DNA from: Streptomyces sp. HmicA12
GTDB taxonomy: Bacteria > Actinomycetota > Actinomycetes > Streptomycetales > Streptomycetaceae
Assembly: GCF_000373565.1 (NCBI RefSeq)
Contig: NZ_KB891812.1
Span: 62,001-126,000, forward strand
Direction: 5' to 3'
Length of the DNA: 64,000 nt
Notes under the pieces: generated by a model
The model's database searches: none
The model's input: the letters and a program-made list of their open reading frames with translations, nothing else
Told to the model about the DNA's origin: nothing
Position numbers and translations under genes: made by a program
Shown: in pieces, positions 33,522 through 42,106 of the stretch
How the letters are laid out: each line of letters opens with the position of its first letter
Position numbering within the stretch: the stretch's first letter is position 1

Positions 33522-34082
33522 AAGGCGGGCCCCCGTCCACCTGCCATTACCCCCAGTTCATATGAAGGTACTACGCCGTGCACGCTGAAGGTAGTGGTCC
33601 TCCATTGTTCCTGGGAACCGATTCCCGGGCACCCGTCCACTCACCTCGGATGAGAACTAAACTCCAGTTCGATAGGGGATTCAGCGTGCCGAAGTGACCG
33701 AGAGCGTCGAGTTCCTTGGTGCCCCTGAAACAAGGGGGGCCGGAGGGTGGATCGTGGCTGAAGGTGACGGGCCTGTTCGCGGGGCCGGGCGAAGCCCTTC
33801 TGACAGCCCGGCTGCTCCTCGAAGTCAAACGGCGCCGACATCACCCACCCAATCTCGGTAGTGCTGTCACAGCGCCGGTTCTCCGGGTTGCGATCAGGTC
33901 GCCTGTGACGCGCAAGCGTGGATGGCTACGCGCACGGCGACTTCGAGCGATGAGTTCTGATCGAAAGGGGGGTCTTCCTGGTCGGGCGTGCTCGTGAGGC
34001 GTCAGTTGAGGCACCGCACAACCTTCGACTCGTGGGCGCGTAGGAACTCGGCACAGGTTGACGACCGGTAGGAGGCTCCAGC
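33522..34082. other. 561-bp gap: promoter region of the toroid operon, no supported gene
   Basis: TGAAGGTA occurs at 33563-33570 and 33586-33593, 23 bp apart (two helical turns), 42-72 bp upstream of the toroid ATG. This could be an activator site. Short frames exist on both strands (for example a minus frame with FRSELIARSRRARSH near 33950), but none has a start signal or known domain. GTAGGAGG at 34070-34077 belongs to the following DinB-family gene. Confidence 0.45.
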
Positions 34083-34619
34083 GTGAGCGACATCGTGGTC
34101 CAGAAGTTCGTCCGGCCTGAGCGCGCGGCATCAGGCCCGTGGCTGGAGGTGATCGCCTCGAATCTCGACTACCACCGAGCGACTTTCTTGTGGAAGTGCG
34201 AAGGGCTCACGGACGCACAACTGCGGCTACGGCCTGTACGGTCGTCGGCGTTGACCCTGCTGGGGCTGATGCGCCATCTGCAGGGTGTGGAACGCGCCTG
34301 GTTCCAGCGGACCTTGGCCGGCACGACGCCTCGCTTCTTCCCCTATCGGACCTATGTCACCGCGGACGGTGACGAGTGGTACGACGAGTCCGACCCGACG
34401 TCGGCCGGTGACGTCTACGCGGACTACCTCAAGGCGTGCGAGGAGTCACGGCAGGTCTTCGCGCAGGTGACCGTCGACATCGCGCGCATCGTGCCGAACC
34501 CTGAATTCGGCGACACCGACGTGCGGTTCATCCTTGAGCACGTGATCGAGGAGTACGCCCGCCATGTCGGCCATGCGGATCTCCTCCGCGAGGCCATCGA
34601 CGGCGTCACCGGCGAATAG
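34083..34619 (+). CDS. DinB/DUF664-family protein
   Basis: This 178-residue four-helix-bundle protein shows the family's metal-site histidines: one in LLGLMRHLQGVERAWF (near residue 62) and the pair in HVIEEYARHVGHADLLRE (near the C-terminus). The second block is typical of DUF664, a DinB subgroup common in Streptomyces whose relatives include thiol-dependent transferases acting with mycothiol. GTG 34083 has GTAGGAGG before it. The substrate is unknown. It is convergent with the acyltransferase gene. Confidence 0.88.
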   Translation: MSDIVVQKFVRPERAASGPWLEVIASNLDYHRATFLWKCEGLTDAQLRLRPVRSSALTLLGLMRHLQGVERAWFQRTLAGTTPRFFPYRTYVTADGDEWYDESDPTSAGDVYADYLKACEESRQVFAQVTVDIARIVPNPEFGDTDVRFILEHVIEEYARHVGHADLLREAIDGVTGE

Positions 34620-34699
34620 CCGAGCGTGTGCCCACGCCGCTCCCGACCGCCTGCCGGTGGCGCCCGGCAGAAATCTGGGCTGCGGGGACGGCGGTGCCG

Positions 34700-35398
34700 C
34701 TACGCGGCGAGCGCTGCCGGCTCGCCGAGGTGGGCGGCCGCCGTCCGCCATGCCGTGGTCACCGCGGTCCGGGCCCGCGCCGTCCCTACGATGCGGTCAC
34801 CGGTCAGCACCACTGGCGCCCCCACATGGACATGCAGGGCCGGCCGGCGCAGGGGTGCGGTGGCGAGGCCCGCGAGCTGCTTGAGGGTGCTGCCCGATGT
34901 GACCCGGCGGGCACCGGCCTGGCCCACGGGGACGATGGGAGCCCCCGTGCGCTCGACGAGCCGGGCCAGGCCGCTGCGGAACGTCCCGGGCGCCGCCTCG
35001 GCCGCGTTCCTGGAGCGCGGCAACCCGCCCTCGGCGTAGATGAGGACCAGCCGTCCCTGCTCCAGAGCGTCGGCGGCCGCGTCCAGCGCGTCCGCGGCGC
35101 GCCGGCCGCCGCGCACGACGGGGATGTGGCCTTCACGGGCGAGGGCACGGCCGAGCACCGGGACACGCCACAGTCCGGCGGCCGCCATGATGACCGGCTC
35201 GGCACCGAGGCGGCGCAAGGCGCTGACCACGATGGCGGGATCGGCGAGCGAGGTGTGGTTCGCGGCGACGATGCTGCCCGGCGCGAGGTCGGCACTCGGA
35301 TCGGTGGTCACCGACAGGCGGCCCACCGCGGGCACCAGAAGGTCGGCGATACGGCTGAGCATGAGCAGTCCCCCGGTCTCGGCGATGTCGATCTTCAT
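34700..35398 (-). CDS. 1-acyl-glycerol-3-phosphate acyltransferase family protein (PlsC-like)
   Basis: This 232-residue protein has the acyltransferase HX4D motif in ANHTSLADP (near residue 47). Block III, with Glu-Gly, follows as LIYAEGGLPRSR, and block IV as IVPVGQAGAR. In this group the usual PEGT reads AEGG. Such enzymes transfer fatty acyl chains to lysophospholipids or related acceptors at the inner membrane. The start ATG 35398 has only a weak site, and ATG 35362 is an alternative. It is monocistronic, with the chaplin terminator upstream of it. Confidence 0.87.
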   Translation of the reverse strand: MKIDIAETGGLLMLSRIADLLVPAVGRLSVTTDPSADLAPGSIVAANHTSLADPAIVVSALRRLGAEPVIMAAAGLWRVPVLGRALAREGHIPVVRGGRRAADALDAAADALEQGRLVLIYAEGGLPRSRNAAEAAPGTFRSGLARLVERTGAPIVPVGQAGARRVTSGSTLKQLAGLATAPLRRPALHVHVGAPVVLTGDRIVGTARARTAVTTAWRTAAAHLGEPAALAA

Positions 35399-35498
35399 TG
35401 TCGGCGGGCGTGATGGGCCGCGCGTGAGTCGTCGTACTCATCTTCGCTCCAGGCCGGCCCGGTACGGCGGTCCGGTCACACTCGCAGGGCGGAGCGAA

Positions 35499-35540
35499 AA
35501 GCCCTGGTGACCACCGCCCGCGCGGCCGCCACCAGGGCTT
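35499..35540 (-). terminator. terminator of the chaplin gene
   Basis: AAGCCCTGGTG (35499-35509) pairs with CACCAGGGCTT (35530-35540) around a 20-bp GC-rich loop, 50 bp after the chaplin stop on the minus strand. Confidence 0.65.
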
Positions 35541-35590
35541 CGTTCACTCTGCGGCATCAGCTGATGCCCGGCAGGGCGTGGAGTGGATAC

Positions 35591-35938
35591 CTACTTCCAC
35601 ATACCCATGTCGTCGCCGTAGCCCATGTCACCACCGTGGTTCATGGAACCGTGCCGGCCCATGTGGCCCTCGTCCCAGGCGTGGCCTCCCTCGTTGCCCG
35701 AGCCGTTGGAACAGCTGTTGCCGAAGGCCGGGTTGAGCAGACCGATGACGTTGACGGTGTTGCCACAGGCGTTGACCGGGACGTGCACCGGGACCTGGAC
35801 GACGTTGCCGGACAGCACGCCCGGCGAACCCCACGCGGCGCCCTGGGCGTCGGCGTCCGCGGACGCGGCACCCGCACCGGCCAGCACCGCACCGCCGACA
35901 GCCACCGCGATCGCCGCGCTCTTCAGCACACGAGACAT
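35591..35938 (-). CDS. short chaplin with a His/Met/Gly/Asp-rich tail
   Basis: This encodes 115 residues. A Sec signal peptide (MSRVLKSAAIAVAVGGAVL to ASA) is followed by a chaplin domain (GVLSGNVVQVPVHVPVNACG, then GLLNPAFGNSC) with its two Cys. Chaplins assemble into amyloid-like films that coat aerial hyphae. A short chaplin normally stops shortly after the second Cys, but this one adds about 38 residues with repeated His and Met (WDEGHMGRHG, MNHGGDMGYG, DDMGMWK), which looks like a Cu- or Ni-binding tail. ATG 35938 follows GAAGGAAG. Expression in aerial growth is expected from the family. Confidence 0.92.
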   Translation of the reverse strand: MSRVLKSAAIAVAVGGAVLAGAGAASADADAQGAAWGSPGVLSGNVVQVPVHVPVNACGNTVNVIGLLNPAFGNSCSNGSGNEGGHAWDEGHMGRHGSMNHGGDMGYGDDMGMWK

Positions 35939-36203
35939 GAAACTTCCTTCACTCGCTTCAGAGCCCCCGCCCGATCGGGTCAGGGACAAGGAGCTGCTCG
36001 CTCCTCACCCGCAATCCGGAGCTCATTGCGCTGCAGATTGGCCCCTGCGCCTGAGTTCACCTGTCTGGAGCATCCATCGAACAGCCAGGCCAGTCAGCCG
36101 GGCGGATCATCAGTGCACGCGGTGCACGCCCGGTCGATCGCGCTGCCACAGGCCGGACGGACGCGCCGCCAAGGTGCGCGCACGACGCTGCGACGTAGCG
36201 GCA

Positions 36204-36722
36204 TCAGGTGCTCTCGTTGCGCTCGGTGCTCTCCAAAGCGTTCTTGAGGTTCTGCAGCGTCCGCTCGATGTTCCGGGTCTGGAAGTCGGCGAACGTCTGG
36301 CCCGGGGTGACGATCCGGTCGAAGACCTGCGCGGCGAGGGCGGGCCAGGCACGCCGGTCGTCGGTCCAGGTCTCCGTCACTCGTGTGCCGTTGCCCGTCG
36401 GCTCGAAGCGGTACTCCCACGTGGCGATCGGACCTCGCAGGCGAGGTCGGCGCACACCGATCCTGTGCACTCGGAACGCAAAGCGGCGACCGGGATCGGC
36501 TGCGGTGACGGTACACAGGGTGACCCACCGGAACCGTCCCCGCTTGTTGCGCCCGACGAAAGTGGTCCCCCGTTCCGCAGGTCCCACCGGAACATCACCC
36601 ATCGTGCCGCGGTTCTCCGGACTCCAACGCCCCATGTCTTCAGGCCGACTCACCGCCGCATAGACGACCTGCGGCGACTCCTCGACCTCGATGCTCCTGC
36701 TGACCGTGAATACCCGGCTCAC
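36204..36722 (-). CDS. SRPBCC (polyketide cyclase/START-like) protein
   Basis: This 172-residue single-domain SRPBCC protein begins VSRSIEVEESPQVVYAAVSRPEDMGRW, the usual first strand and helices. It then shows TTFVGRNKRGRFRWVTLCTV in the middle sheet, and RVTETWTDD before the long C-terminal helix. Proteins of this fold hold hydrophobic ligands in a groove. GTG 36722 is chosen because GGAGGAACC lies before it; a longer frame begins at 36779 without such a site. No functional partner is evident nearby. Confidence 0.85.
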   Translation of the reverse strand: MSRVFTVSRSIEVEESPQVVYAAVSRPEDMGRWSPENRGTMGDVPVGPAERGTTFVGRNKRGRFRWVTLCTVTAADPGRRFAFRVHRIGVRRPRLRGPIATWEYRFEPTGNGTRVTETWTDDRRAWPALAAQVFDRIVTPGQTFADFQTRNIERTLQNLKNALESTERNEST

Positions 36723-36875
36723 CGACGGTTCCTCCCGCGACGGAAACACGTAGCTACTGACGAGTAGAGAGCATGGCATGCACAGACATTCGCCTGGTAC
36801 CCGGTGTGGTGCAGCGACAGGTCGACCCGATGCGGTCGGGGCAGGTCTACCGCCTGCAGCGGTGCAGGTGACCGT

Positions 36876-37454
36876 CTAGTCGTCGGCACCCGGAGGGCCG
36901 TCCAGGACGGTCGGGACGTACTCCAGGAGCTGGAGCCGCCCGTCGAACGTACGGCTCTCAACCAACGCGAGGGTGACGTCCGGATACTCGTCGAAGATCC
37001 GCTCCTTCCCCGTGGCACCGGTGATGACGGGAAACACGACGATACGGAAACGGTCGACGAGGCCCGCTGCGAGCAGCGACCGGCACAGGGTGAGGCTGCC
37101 AAGGGTCCGCAGGGGTCGCGCGGAGTTCTTCTTCAGGTCACGGACGGCCTCGACTGCGTCACCGCTGACCAGTTCCGTGTTGTCCCAGGAAAGGGGCGCC
37201 TGCAGAGTCGACGAGAAGACCATTTTGGGCATCGCCGCCAGGACAGCGAAACCTGGGTCGTCGGCCGCCTGTGCGGCGAACCCGGACATCAACCGGTAGG
37301 TCGTGGCACCCATCAGGCCGGCATGCTGCTTCTCCGCGTCGCTGTCGAGCCAGGCAAGGTATTCCGGCCCTTCCATGCCCCAGAAGCCGGGCCAGCCTTC
37401 CGCGGAGGCGTATCCGTCGAGCGAGATGATGAAGTCGACCATGAGATCTGCCAT
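36876..37454 (-). CDS. dihydrofolate-reductase-fold protein (RibD C-terminal family)
   Basis: This 192-residue protein starts VDFIISLDGYASAEGW, the first strand and loop of RibD-C-like reductases. LMGATTYRLM follows, and GSLTLCRSLLAAGLVDRFRIVVFPVITG makes the NADPH-binding end. These proteins resemble dihydrofolate reductase and the deaminase-linked reductase of riboflavin synthesis, but the small stand-alone actinobacterial forms have unassigned substrates. The length is normal. It is monocistronic. Confidence 0.88.
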   Translation of the reverse strand: MADLMVDFIISLDGYASAEGWPGFWGMEGPEYLAWLDSDAEKQHAGLMGATTYRLMSGFAAQAADDPGFAVLAAMPKMVFSSTLQAPLSWDNTELVSGDAVEAVRDLKKNSARPLRTLGSLTLCRSLLAAGLVDRFRIVVFPVITGATGKERIFDEYPDVTLALVESRTFDGRLQLLEYVPTVLDGPPGADD

Positions 37455-37643
37455 CGAACTGTCCCTTCAGTCGTAGTCTCCTCTACCGGATACGACCGGC
37501 CCCCGGCCGCAAACTCATCGCCGGCATCCTGGAGACCATCCGCGTCCGCGTCGGCTCCGCCGCAACCACGGCGGGCACGCATCAGCGGACAACCGGCCAT
37601 CGCTGCGGGCCGCAGACTGCGCTCGGCGCTCGATTCGAGACCG

Positions 37644-37685
37644 GGTGCTGGTCGCAGCCGTGAACGAGTGGCTGCGACCAGCACC
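37644..37685 (-). terminator. perfect 16-bp terminator hairpin
   Basis: GGTGCTGGTCGCAGCC (37644-37659) pairs exactly with GGCTGCGACCAGCACC (37670-37685) around a 10-bp loop, directly after the stop of the VOC gene on the minus strand. Confidence 0.8.
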
Positions 37686-37698
37686 GTCGCGACGCCCC

Positions 37699-38154
37699 TC
37701 AGACGATGTCGAATTCGTTGCCCTCGGGGTCCTGCATGGCGGCGGCGTAGAACCCCATGTCCGGCTCATCCTTGATCCGCAGCACGGTGGCGCCGGCTTT
37801 GACCAGGCGTTCCACCGCAGCATTGACCCGCTGCGTACGGACGTCCAGGGGGACGTCACGGCCCCCACCGACCTTCAGGTCGAAGTGCCACCGGTTCTTG
37901 GCGGTCTTCGGCTCCGGAACCTGCTGGAACCACACTCTCGGTCCGCGCTCCGCAGGATCGACGATCGACTCGGGAATGTCTCCGGCACCGGCCGGCAACT
38001 CTTCCTCGGGCACCCCGATCGACGCCCAGTACGCACGCCACGTGGCGTGCCCGTCCGGCGGAGGCTCCGGCACGTAGCTCAGGGCCTCGGCCCAGAAGGC
38101 CACCATTCTTTGCGGATCGGAGCAGTCGATCGTCAGCTGCACTGTCATCTCCAT
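37699..38154 (-). CDS. VOC-family glyoxalase-like protein
   Basis: This 151-residue protein matches the Glyoxalase_6-like group. It opens with VQLTIDCSDPQRMVAFWAEALSY, has WHFDLKVGGGRDVPLD in the centre, and ends with FYAAAMQDPEGNEFDIV, where the Glu is a usual metal position. The group is found in many Streptomyces, where its members have no assigned substrate and some bind antibiotics. The hydrolase gene ends 34 bp upstream on the same strand, so co-transcription is possible. A strong terminator follows. Confidence 0.88.
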   Translation of the reverse strand: MEMTVQLTIDCSDPQRMVAFWAEALSYVPEPPPDGHATWRAYWASIGVPEEELPAGAGDIPESIVDPAERGPRVWFQQVPEPKTAKNRWHFDLKVGGGRDVPLDVRTQRVNAAVERLVKAGATVLRIKDEPDMGFYAAAMQDPEGNEFDIV

Positions 38155-38188
38155 GCTCGGAGCATCCCAGGCAGGTCTGACATGCCAG

Positions 38189-39616
38189 CTACGCGACGTC
38201 GGGCCGTGTCATGAGTGGTGACCGCACATGCAACTCCAGGCTGGGGCCGGTCAGGGGCACGGTGCTCCAAGTCGCCACCGCGGTACCCGCCTCCGCGTCG
38301 ACGACCAGCCGAACCCGGTGCGGGGTCGTGATGACGTAGAGATCGGCGACGAACGTGCTGCCCTGCCAGGCTCCGGCAGCGACGACAGGCCGGCCGAGCG
38401 GGGAGCTTTCCCTCCAGTCGCCGTGGCCGATCTCGACGTCGAGGAGCGACCCGAAGCGGACGAGCCATCCGCCGTCGACGGGATCGACGACCACCGTCGT
38501 CCCGTCGGGCAGAGCAGAACCCTCGGCGGACGCGTCGAGCTTCGCCTCCACCGCCCCCTCCGGGCCGGCCGAACCCTGCACCGGCGCCAGTGAAAGCCGC
38601 TGCAACCGGTCGGCGAGGACCTCGTCGTCCCGGGCGCATCCCGTCTCGTCCAGGCCGGGCAGCAGGCACTCCCACAGAGCGTCGAACACCTCCTGAGACT
38701 CGCCTTGGGCGGTCACGGCCACCACCAGATCGTGCGACGGAACCACCACGCACTGCTGCCCGAAGGAGCCATGACCGTGGTAGCCGTGCCGCGACATCCA
38801 GAACTGGTAGCCATAGCCGCAGGAGAAATCGGCGTCGTTCGTGCCGTCCTTGAACGGTACGCAATCGACCTGCCGACCGGTGGCCAACTCCACCCACTCA
38901 CGCGGGACGAGCCGCCGCTCGCCCCACATGCCTCCGCGCAGCAGCAGTTCGCCGAAGGCGGCGACGGCCTCGGTCGTGAGGTGCAGACCGTGGAACCCGA
39001 AGGCGGCACCGCCGGCCACCCGGTCCCACTCGGCATGGTCGATGCCCATCGGCTTGAAGAGGCGCTCGTCGAGGAACTCCGGGAGCCCGCGACCCGTGAC
39101 CCGTTCCACCATCCGGGCCAGGACGAAGGTCGTCGAGTTGTCGTACGTGTGCCGCGTCCCCTCCACCGTGGCGAACGGCAGACCCAGGAAGCCCTTCACC
39201 AGGTCGCCGGGCTCCCGCTCCCAGGCCTCGGCAAGGCTGTCCGAGTGGTGGCCGACTGTCATGGAGAGCAGGTGGTGAACGGTGACACGGCTCCCCTGCT
39301 CCGAGATGTCGGCCGGGACGTGGTCGGGCAACACGTCCACCACCCGATCGTCCAGTGAGAGCAGCCCGTCGGCGATCGCGAACCCCACGGCGACCGAGGT
39401 GAACGACTTGGTCAGCGAGTAGAGAAGGTGCGGGCGTTCGGCCGAGTACGGCGCCCACCAGCCTTCGGCGACGACGTGACCGTGGCGTACGACCATGAGG
39501 GAGTGACACTCCACGGATCGCGCTTCGAGCCGATCCAGCAGAGCGGCGATCGCACGGGACGACACCCCCGAGGCGGCCGGTGTCGAGCGCGGCAGCAGGG
39601 CACGCCGAGAAGCCAT
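38189..39616 (-). CDS. serine hydrolase of the beta-lactamase/DD-peptidase fold
   Basis: This encodes 475 residues. The nucleophile motif SLTK (YSLTKSF, near residue 67) gives Ser and Lys. HTYDNSTTFVLARMVERVTG carries the Tyr-x-Asn element, and HGSFGQQCVV stands in place of the KTG triad. The first 310 residues are the catalytic fold; the remaining part is a beta-rich C-terminal domain seen in some class C-like esterases and aminopeptidases. No signal peptide is visible, so it is probably cytosolic. The substrate may be an ester or D-amino peptide. Confidence 0.87.
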   Translation of the reverse strand: MASRRALLPRSTPAASGVSSRAIAALLDRLEARSVECHSLMVVRHGHVVAEGWWAPYSAERPHLLYSLTKSFTSVAVGFAIADGLLSLDDRVVDVLPDHVPADISEQGSRVTVHHLLSMTVGHHSDSLAEAWEREPGDLVKGFLGLPFATVEGTRHTYDNSTTFVLARMVERVTGRGLPEFLDERLFKPMGIDHAEWDRVAGGAAFGFHGLHLTTEAVAAFGELLLRGGMWGERRLVPREWVELATGRQVDCVPFKDGTNDADFSCGYGYQFWMSRHGYHGHGSFGQQCVVVPSHDLVVAVTAQGESQEVFDALWECLLPGLDETGCARDDEVLADRLQRLSLAPVQGSAGPEGAVEAKLDASAEGSALPDGTTVVVDPVDGGWLVRFGSLLDVEIGHGDWRESSPLGRPVVAAGAWQGSTFVADLYVITTPHRVRLVVDAEAGTAVATWSTVPLTGPSLELHVRSPLMTRPDVA

Positions 39617-39817
39617 CCTGGCACCCTATCCGAACGCCTTTCCGAGCCCCAGCAATTGACTGACTCCGGTGCGAACTGAGTTGACCTTGTGAGCTCGCGG
39701 CCGGTGATCCGGGTCAGCAGGCCGTGCCGCTGCCGCCCGTTTCCCGGGGTTGCCGTGGGCGACCTACCAGCAGCTCGCACCCGGGCACAGCTCTACGGCA
39801 CCGCCCGACAAAGTCGG

Positions 39818-41284
39818 CTAGTCGGCGCAGTCGAAGGTCAGGTCTGCGGATACCGCGTTGTCGATGGCGCGGACGAGTTGCTGCCCGCCTCGGTACCAGG
39901 ACGGGGAGATGCCTATGGTGCAGCCGCAGATGCCGATCAGGGCGCGGTCGGAGCCGTGTCGTTCGAGGGCGAGGACGTCGTCGAAGCGGAGTTCGTGGTG
40001 CGCGCCTGGGCGGCACGACACCAGGGACTCGTCCGTGAGAACGGCCCACTGGGTCCTCGCCGAGCGCCGTACGGCACGTTTGAGGGGCGGCTCGCGGAAC
40101 GTCCGTCCCCATGGGGCGCTTTCGTCCCAGGTCCAGCACGAGGTGCACCACAGTCGGCGGCCGTCCGGAGCGGCGAAGTCGAGGAGCAGGCCCGGTGGGA
40201 CTACGAGTTGGGCGCCCTGCAGTGCCTGACGCCAGGCGGCACGGACGTGGGCGGGGGTGACAGCTTCCGGCGCCGGGCGGGGCCCGTCGGGTTCGCTGTT
40301 GAGGGCGTTGCGGGGATGGGGAGTGTCGAACAGGACTGCTCGGGCTGCCGCGTCGAAAGTGGCGAGCGTCGGCTGTGCGCTCTCGCGCGTCGGGGCGCCG
40401 TGGTGGGCCACTTCGGCCGACGTGGGCTCCTTGTCCGCGAGAAAGAGGGCCTGGGACCACAGGGTGGCGGCCACGTTGTGGGCGTCGGCCGCCGAGGCAG
40501 GAGCGAGAAGGAGGCGGACGAGTGTCGCGGAGTCGTGCACCGTGGTGACGGACTCTGTCTCGGCCGGGCCCGACTGCCCGGCGGGCAGGGCCGCGGCCAC
40601 CCGGGCGCGAAGGATGCGGTGGGCCGCGGAAGCGGCCGCGGACTGGGCCGGCATCTCGACGGACAGGGCCACCCCGTTGATGTTCCGATGAGTCCACGAG
40701 GCACGAGAATGGCGGGCCTGTGGCGCAGTCCGGTGCGGAGTCGGGCCCTGGGGCAGGGGAAGCCGCAGGCCCGCCGGCTCAGGCCCGATCCAGGTCAGGA
40801 CCGCGTTGGTCCGCGTGAACCAGGTCGCTGCGTGCCTGAGCACCGACTCTGCGGCCGGCGGACGCAGCAAGACGTCCACATGACCCGGCAGACCTTCGGC
40901 CTGTGATCCGTATCGTGCGTTGAGCGCTGCGGCGACGCGCGGGTCGAAGGTGCCTGCGCCACCGAAATCCGGCTCGTCCGTTGCCTCGCCGAACCGGTCG
41001 ACCGGCAGGCCGGACAGCGCCAGGCAGAGGTTCTTCAAGCAGGCGCCCACGTCTTCAAGGCTGCCTGAGACGGAGAACCTGGTCTCGTCCAGACCGGCGG
41101 ATATGTCGGGCGCGACCTGGCCCGTCGGGCAGCCGATCGTCGCCAGCGCGGCGACCGCGCGGCCGACACCGAGCGTGGAGTACGTCTCGTCGCGGGCGCC
41201 GACACCGAAGCGCAGACAGGCGCGGACAGGCCCGGGCGCGGGAATCCGAAGCGTGGGAACCCCGTCGACGTAACTGCTGATCAT
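39818..41284 (-). CDS. M16-peptidase-like protein lacking the zinc site, with a PH-like C-terminal part
   Basis: This encodes 488 residues. The start VPTLRIPAPGPVRACLRFGVGARDE follows the M16 (insulinase/processing peptidase) N-terminal strand pattern. Where HxxEH should stand, the text is TYSTLGVGRAVAALATIG, so no zinc ligands are present. A second M16-like module spans about 200-390. The last 90 residues (WAVLTDESLVSCRPGAHHEL, then LALERHGSDRALIGICG) resemble a bacterial PH-like domain. It may serve as a non-catalytic chaperone or half of a heterodimeric peptidase whose partner is elsewhere. ATG 41284 has no strong site. Confidence 0.72.
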   Translation of the reverse strand: MISSYVDGVPTLRIPAPGPVRACLRFGVGARDETYSTLGVGRAVAALATIGCPTGQVAPDISAGLDETRFSVSGSLEDVGACLKNLCLALSGLPVDRFGEATDEPDFGGAGTFDPRVAAALNARYGSQAEGLPGHVDVLLRPPAAESVLRHAATWFTRTNAVLTWIGPEPAGLRLPLPQGPTPHRTAPQARHSRASWTHRNINGVALSVEMPAQSAAASAAHRILRARVAAALPAGQSGPAETESVTTVHDSATLVRLLLAPASAADAHNVAATLWSQALFLADKEPTSAEVAHHGAPTRESAQPTLATFDAAARAVLFDTPHPRNALNSEPDGPRPAPEAVTPAHVRAAWRQALQGAQLVVPPGLLLDFAAPDGRRLWCTSCWTWDESAPWGRTFREPPLKRAVRRSARTQWAVLTDESLVSCRPGAHHELRFDDVLALERHGSDRALIGICGCTIGISPSWYRGGQQLVRAIDNAVSADLTFDCAD

Positions 41285-41527
41285 GGGCGCACTCTACTGA
41301 GGGGCTCGACCGCTGGTTCGGCATCGGGCCCCGGGCAGGTTTCCGCTGGACATGCGGGCCGCGGGCCAGTTCCAAGGCATGAGCACGATGGGTCCAGCGG
41401 CTTCGCCGTTCGCCCCGGGCGGTGATGAGCACCGACCCGGGACGCCGCGCCGCCCACCCCCGCCACTTCGCCGTGGTGGGGCGGCCGTCGGGGCGGGCAC
41501 GCGGTCCAGCGGACGAACGTCGCCGTG

Positions 41528-41950
41528 CTAGCGAATGGCGATCTGGACGGTGTTGGACACAGCGCCGCCACCGACGATGCGGATCTTGTTGTTGCCCTTG
41601 ATGCCGAGCTTGACCCGCAGGTTGTAGGTATGGCTGCGCGTGGTGTTCATGTGGATGGGCAGGCTGACCCAGCCCTTCCTCTGCAGTTGCTGCAGAGTCA
41701 CCCGGGTGCCGGCCTTGAGGCGGGTCGAAGCACCGTAGACGCGGAACTCCTGCCATGCCCTGGCGGACTTGGCCGTGGCCTTTGCCGACAGCGTGGGGCG
41801 CGGCGCGGTCTGCGCCGCGGGCGCGAGGGCTGAAGCCGTGGCGGCAGCGGCGGAGTTGGGCGCGGCCGCGGCCGACGTGGTGGCCAGCGGCGCGACGCAG
41901 AGCAGCAGTCCGGTGCCCACACCGGCGGCGCGGGTCAGAAGAGGATGCAC
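41528..41950 (-). CDS. secreted protein of unknown family near class F sortase
   Basis: This encodes 140 residues. An Ala-rich signal peptide (LLTRAAGVGTGLLLCVAPLATTSAAAA) and a low-complexity Ala/Pro linker are followed by a basic beta-rich domain of about 65 residues (EFRVYGASTRLKAGTRVTLQ, NKIRIVGGGAVSNTVQIAI). There is no cell-wall sorting signal. GTG 41950 is chosen from the signal-peptide position and AAAGG before it. It lies upstream of nothing on its strand and 157 bp past the sortase stop; a shared envelope role is only inferred. Confidence 0.68.
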   Translation of the reverse strand: MHPLLTRAAGVGTGLLLCVAPLATTSAAAAPNSAAAATASALAPAAQTAPRPTLSAKATAKSARAWQEFRVYGASTRLKAGTRVTLQQLQRKGWVSLPIHMNTTRSHTYNLRVKLGIKGNNKIRIVGGGAVSNTVQIAIR

Positions 41951-42106
41951 AGAGAGCCTTTCGTCAATCCAGTCGACAGTTGGATTGACGCAATATAGGA
42001 CAAATAGGCTCACTGGTCGGTGTGGACATGCCCGGCAGGTCGGTGATCATCCACGTCAAGTGCTCCACGGCCGCTGACAACATCCGCGGCAGCGCACGGC
42101 AGACCG

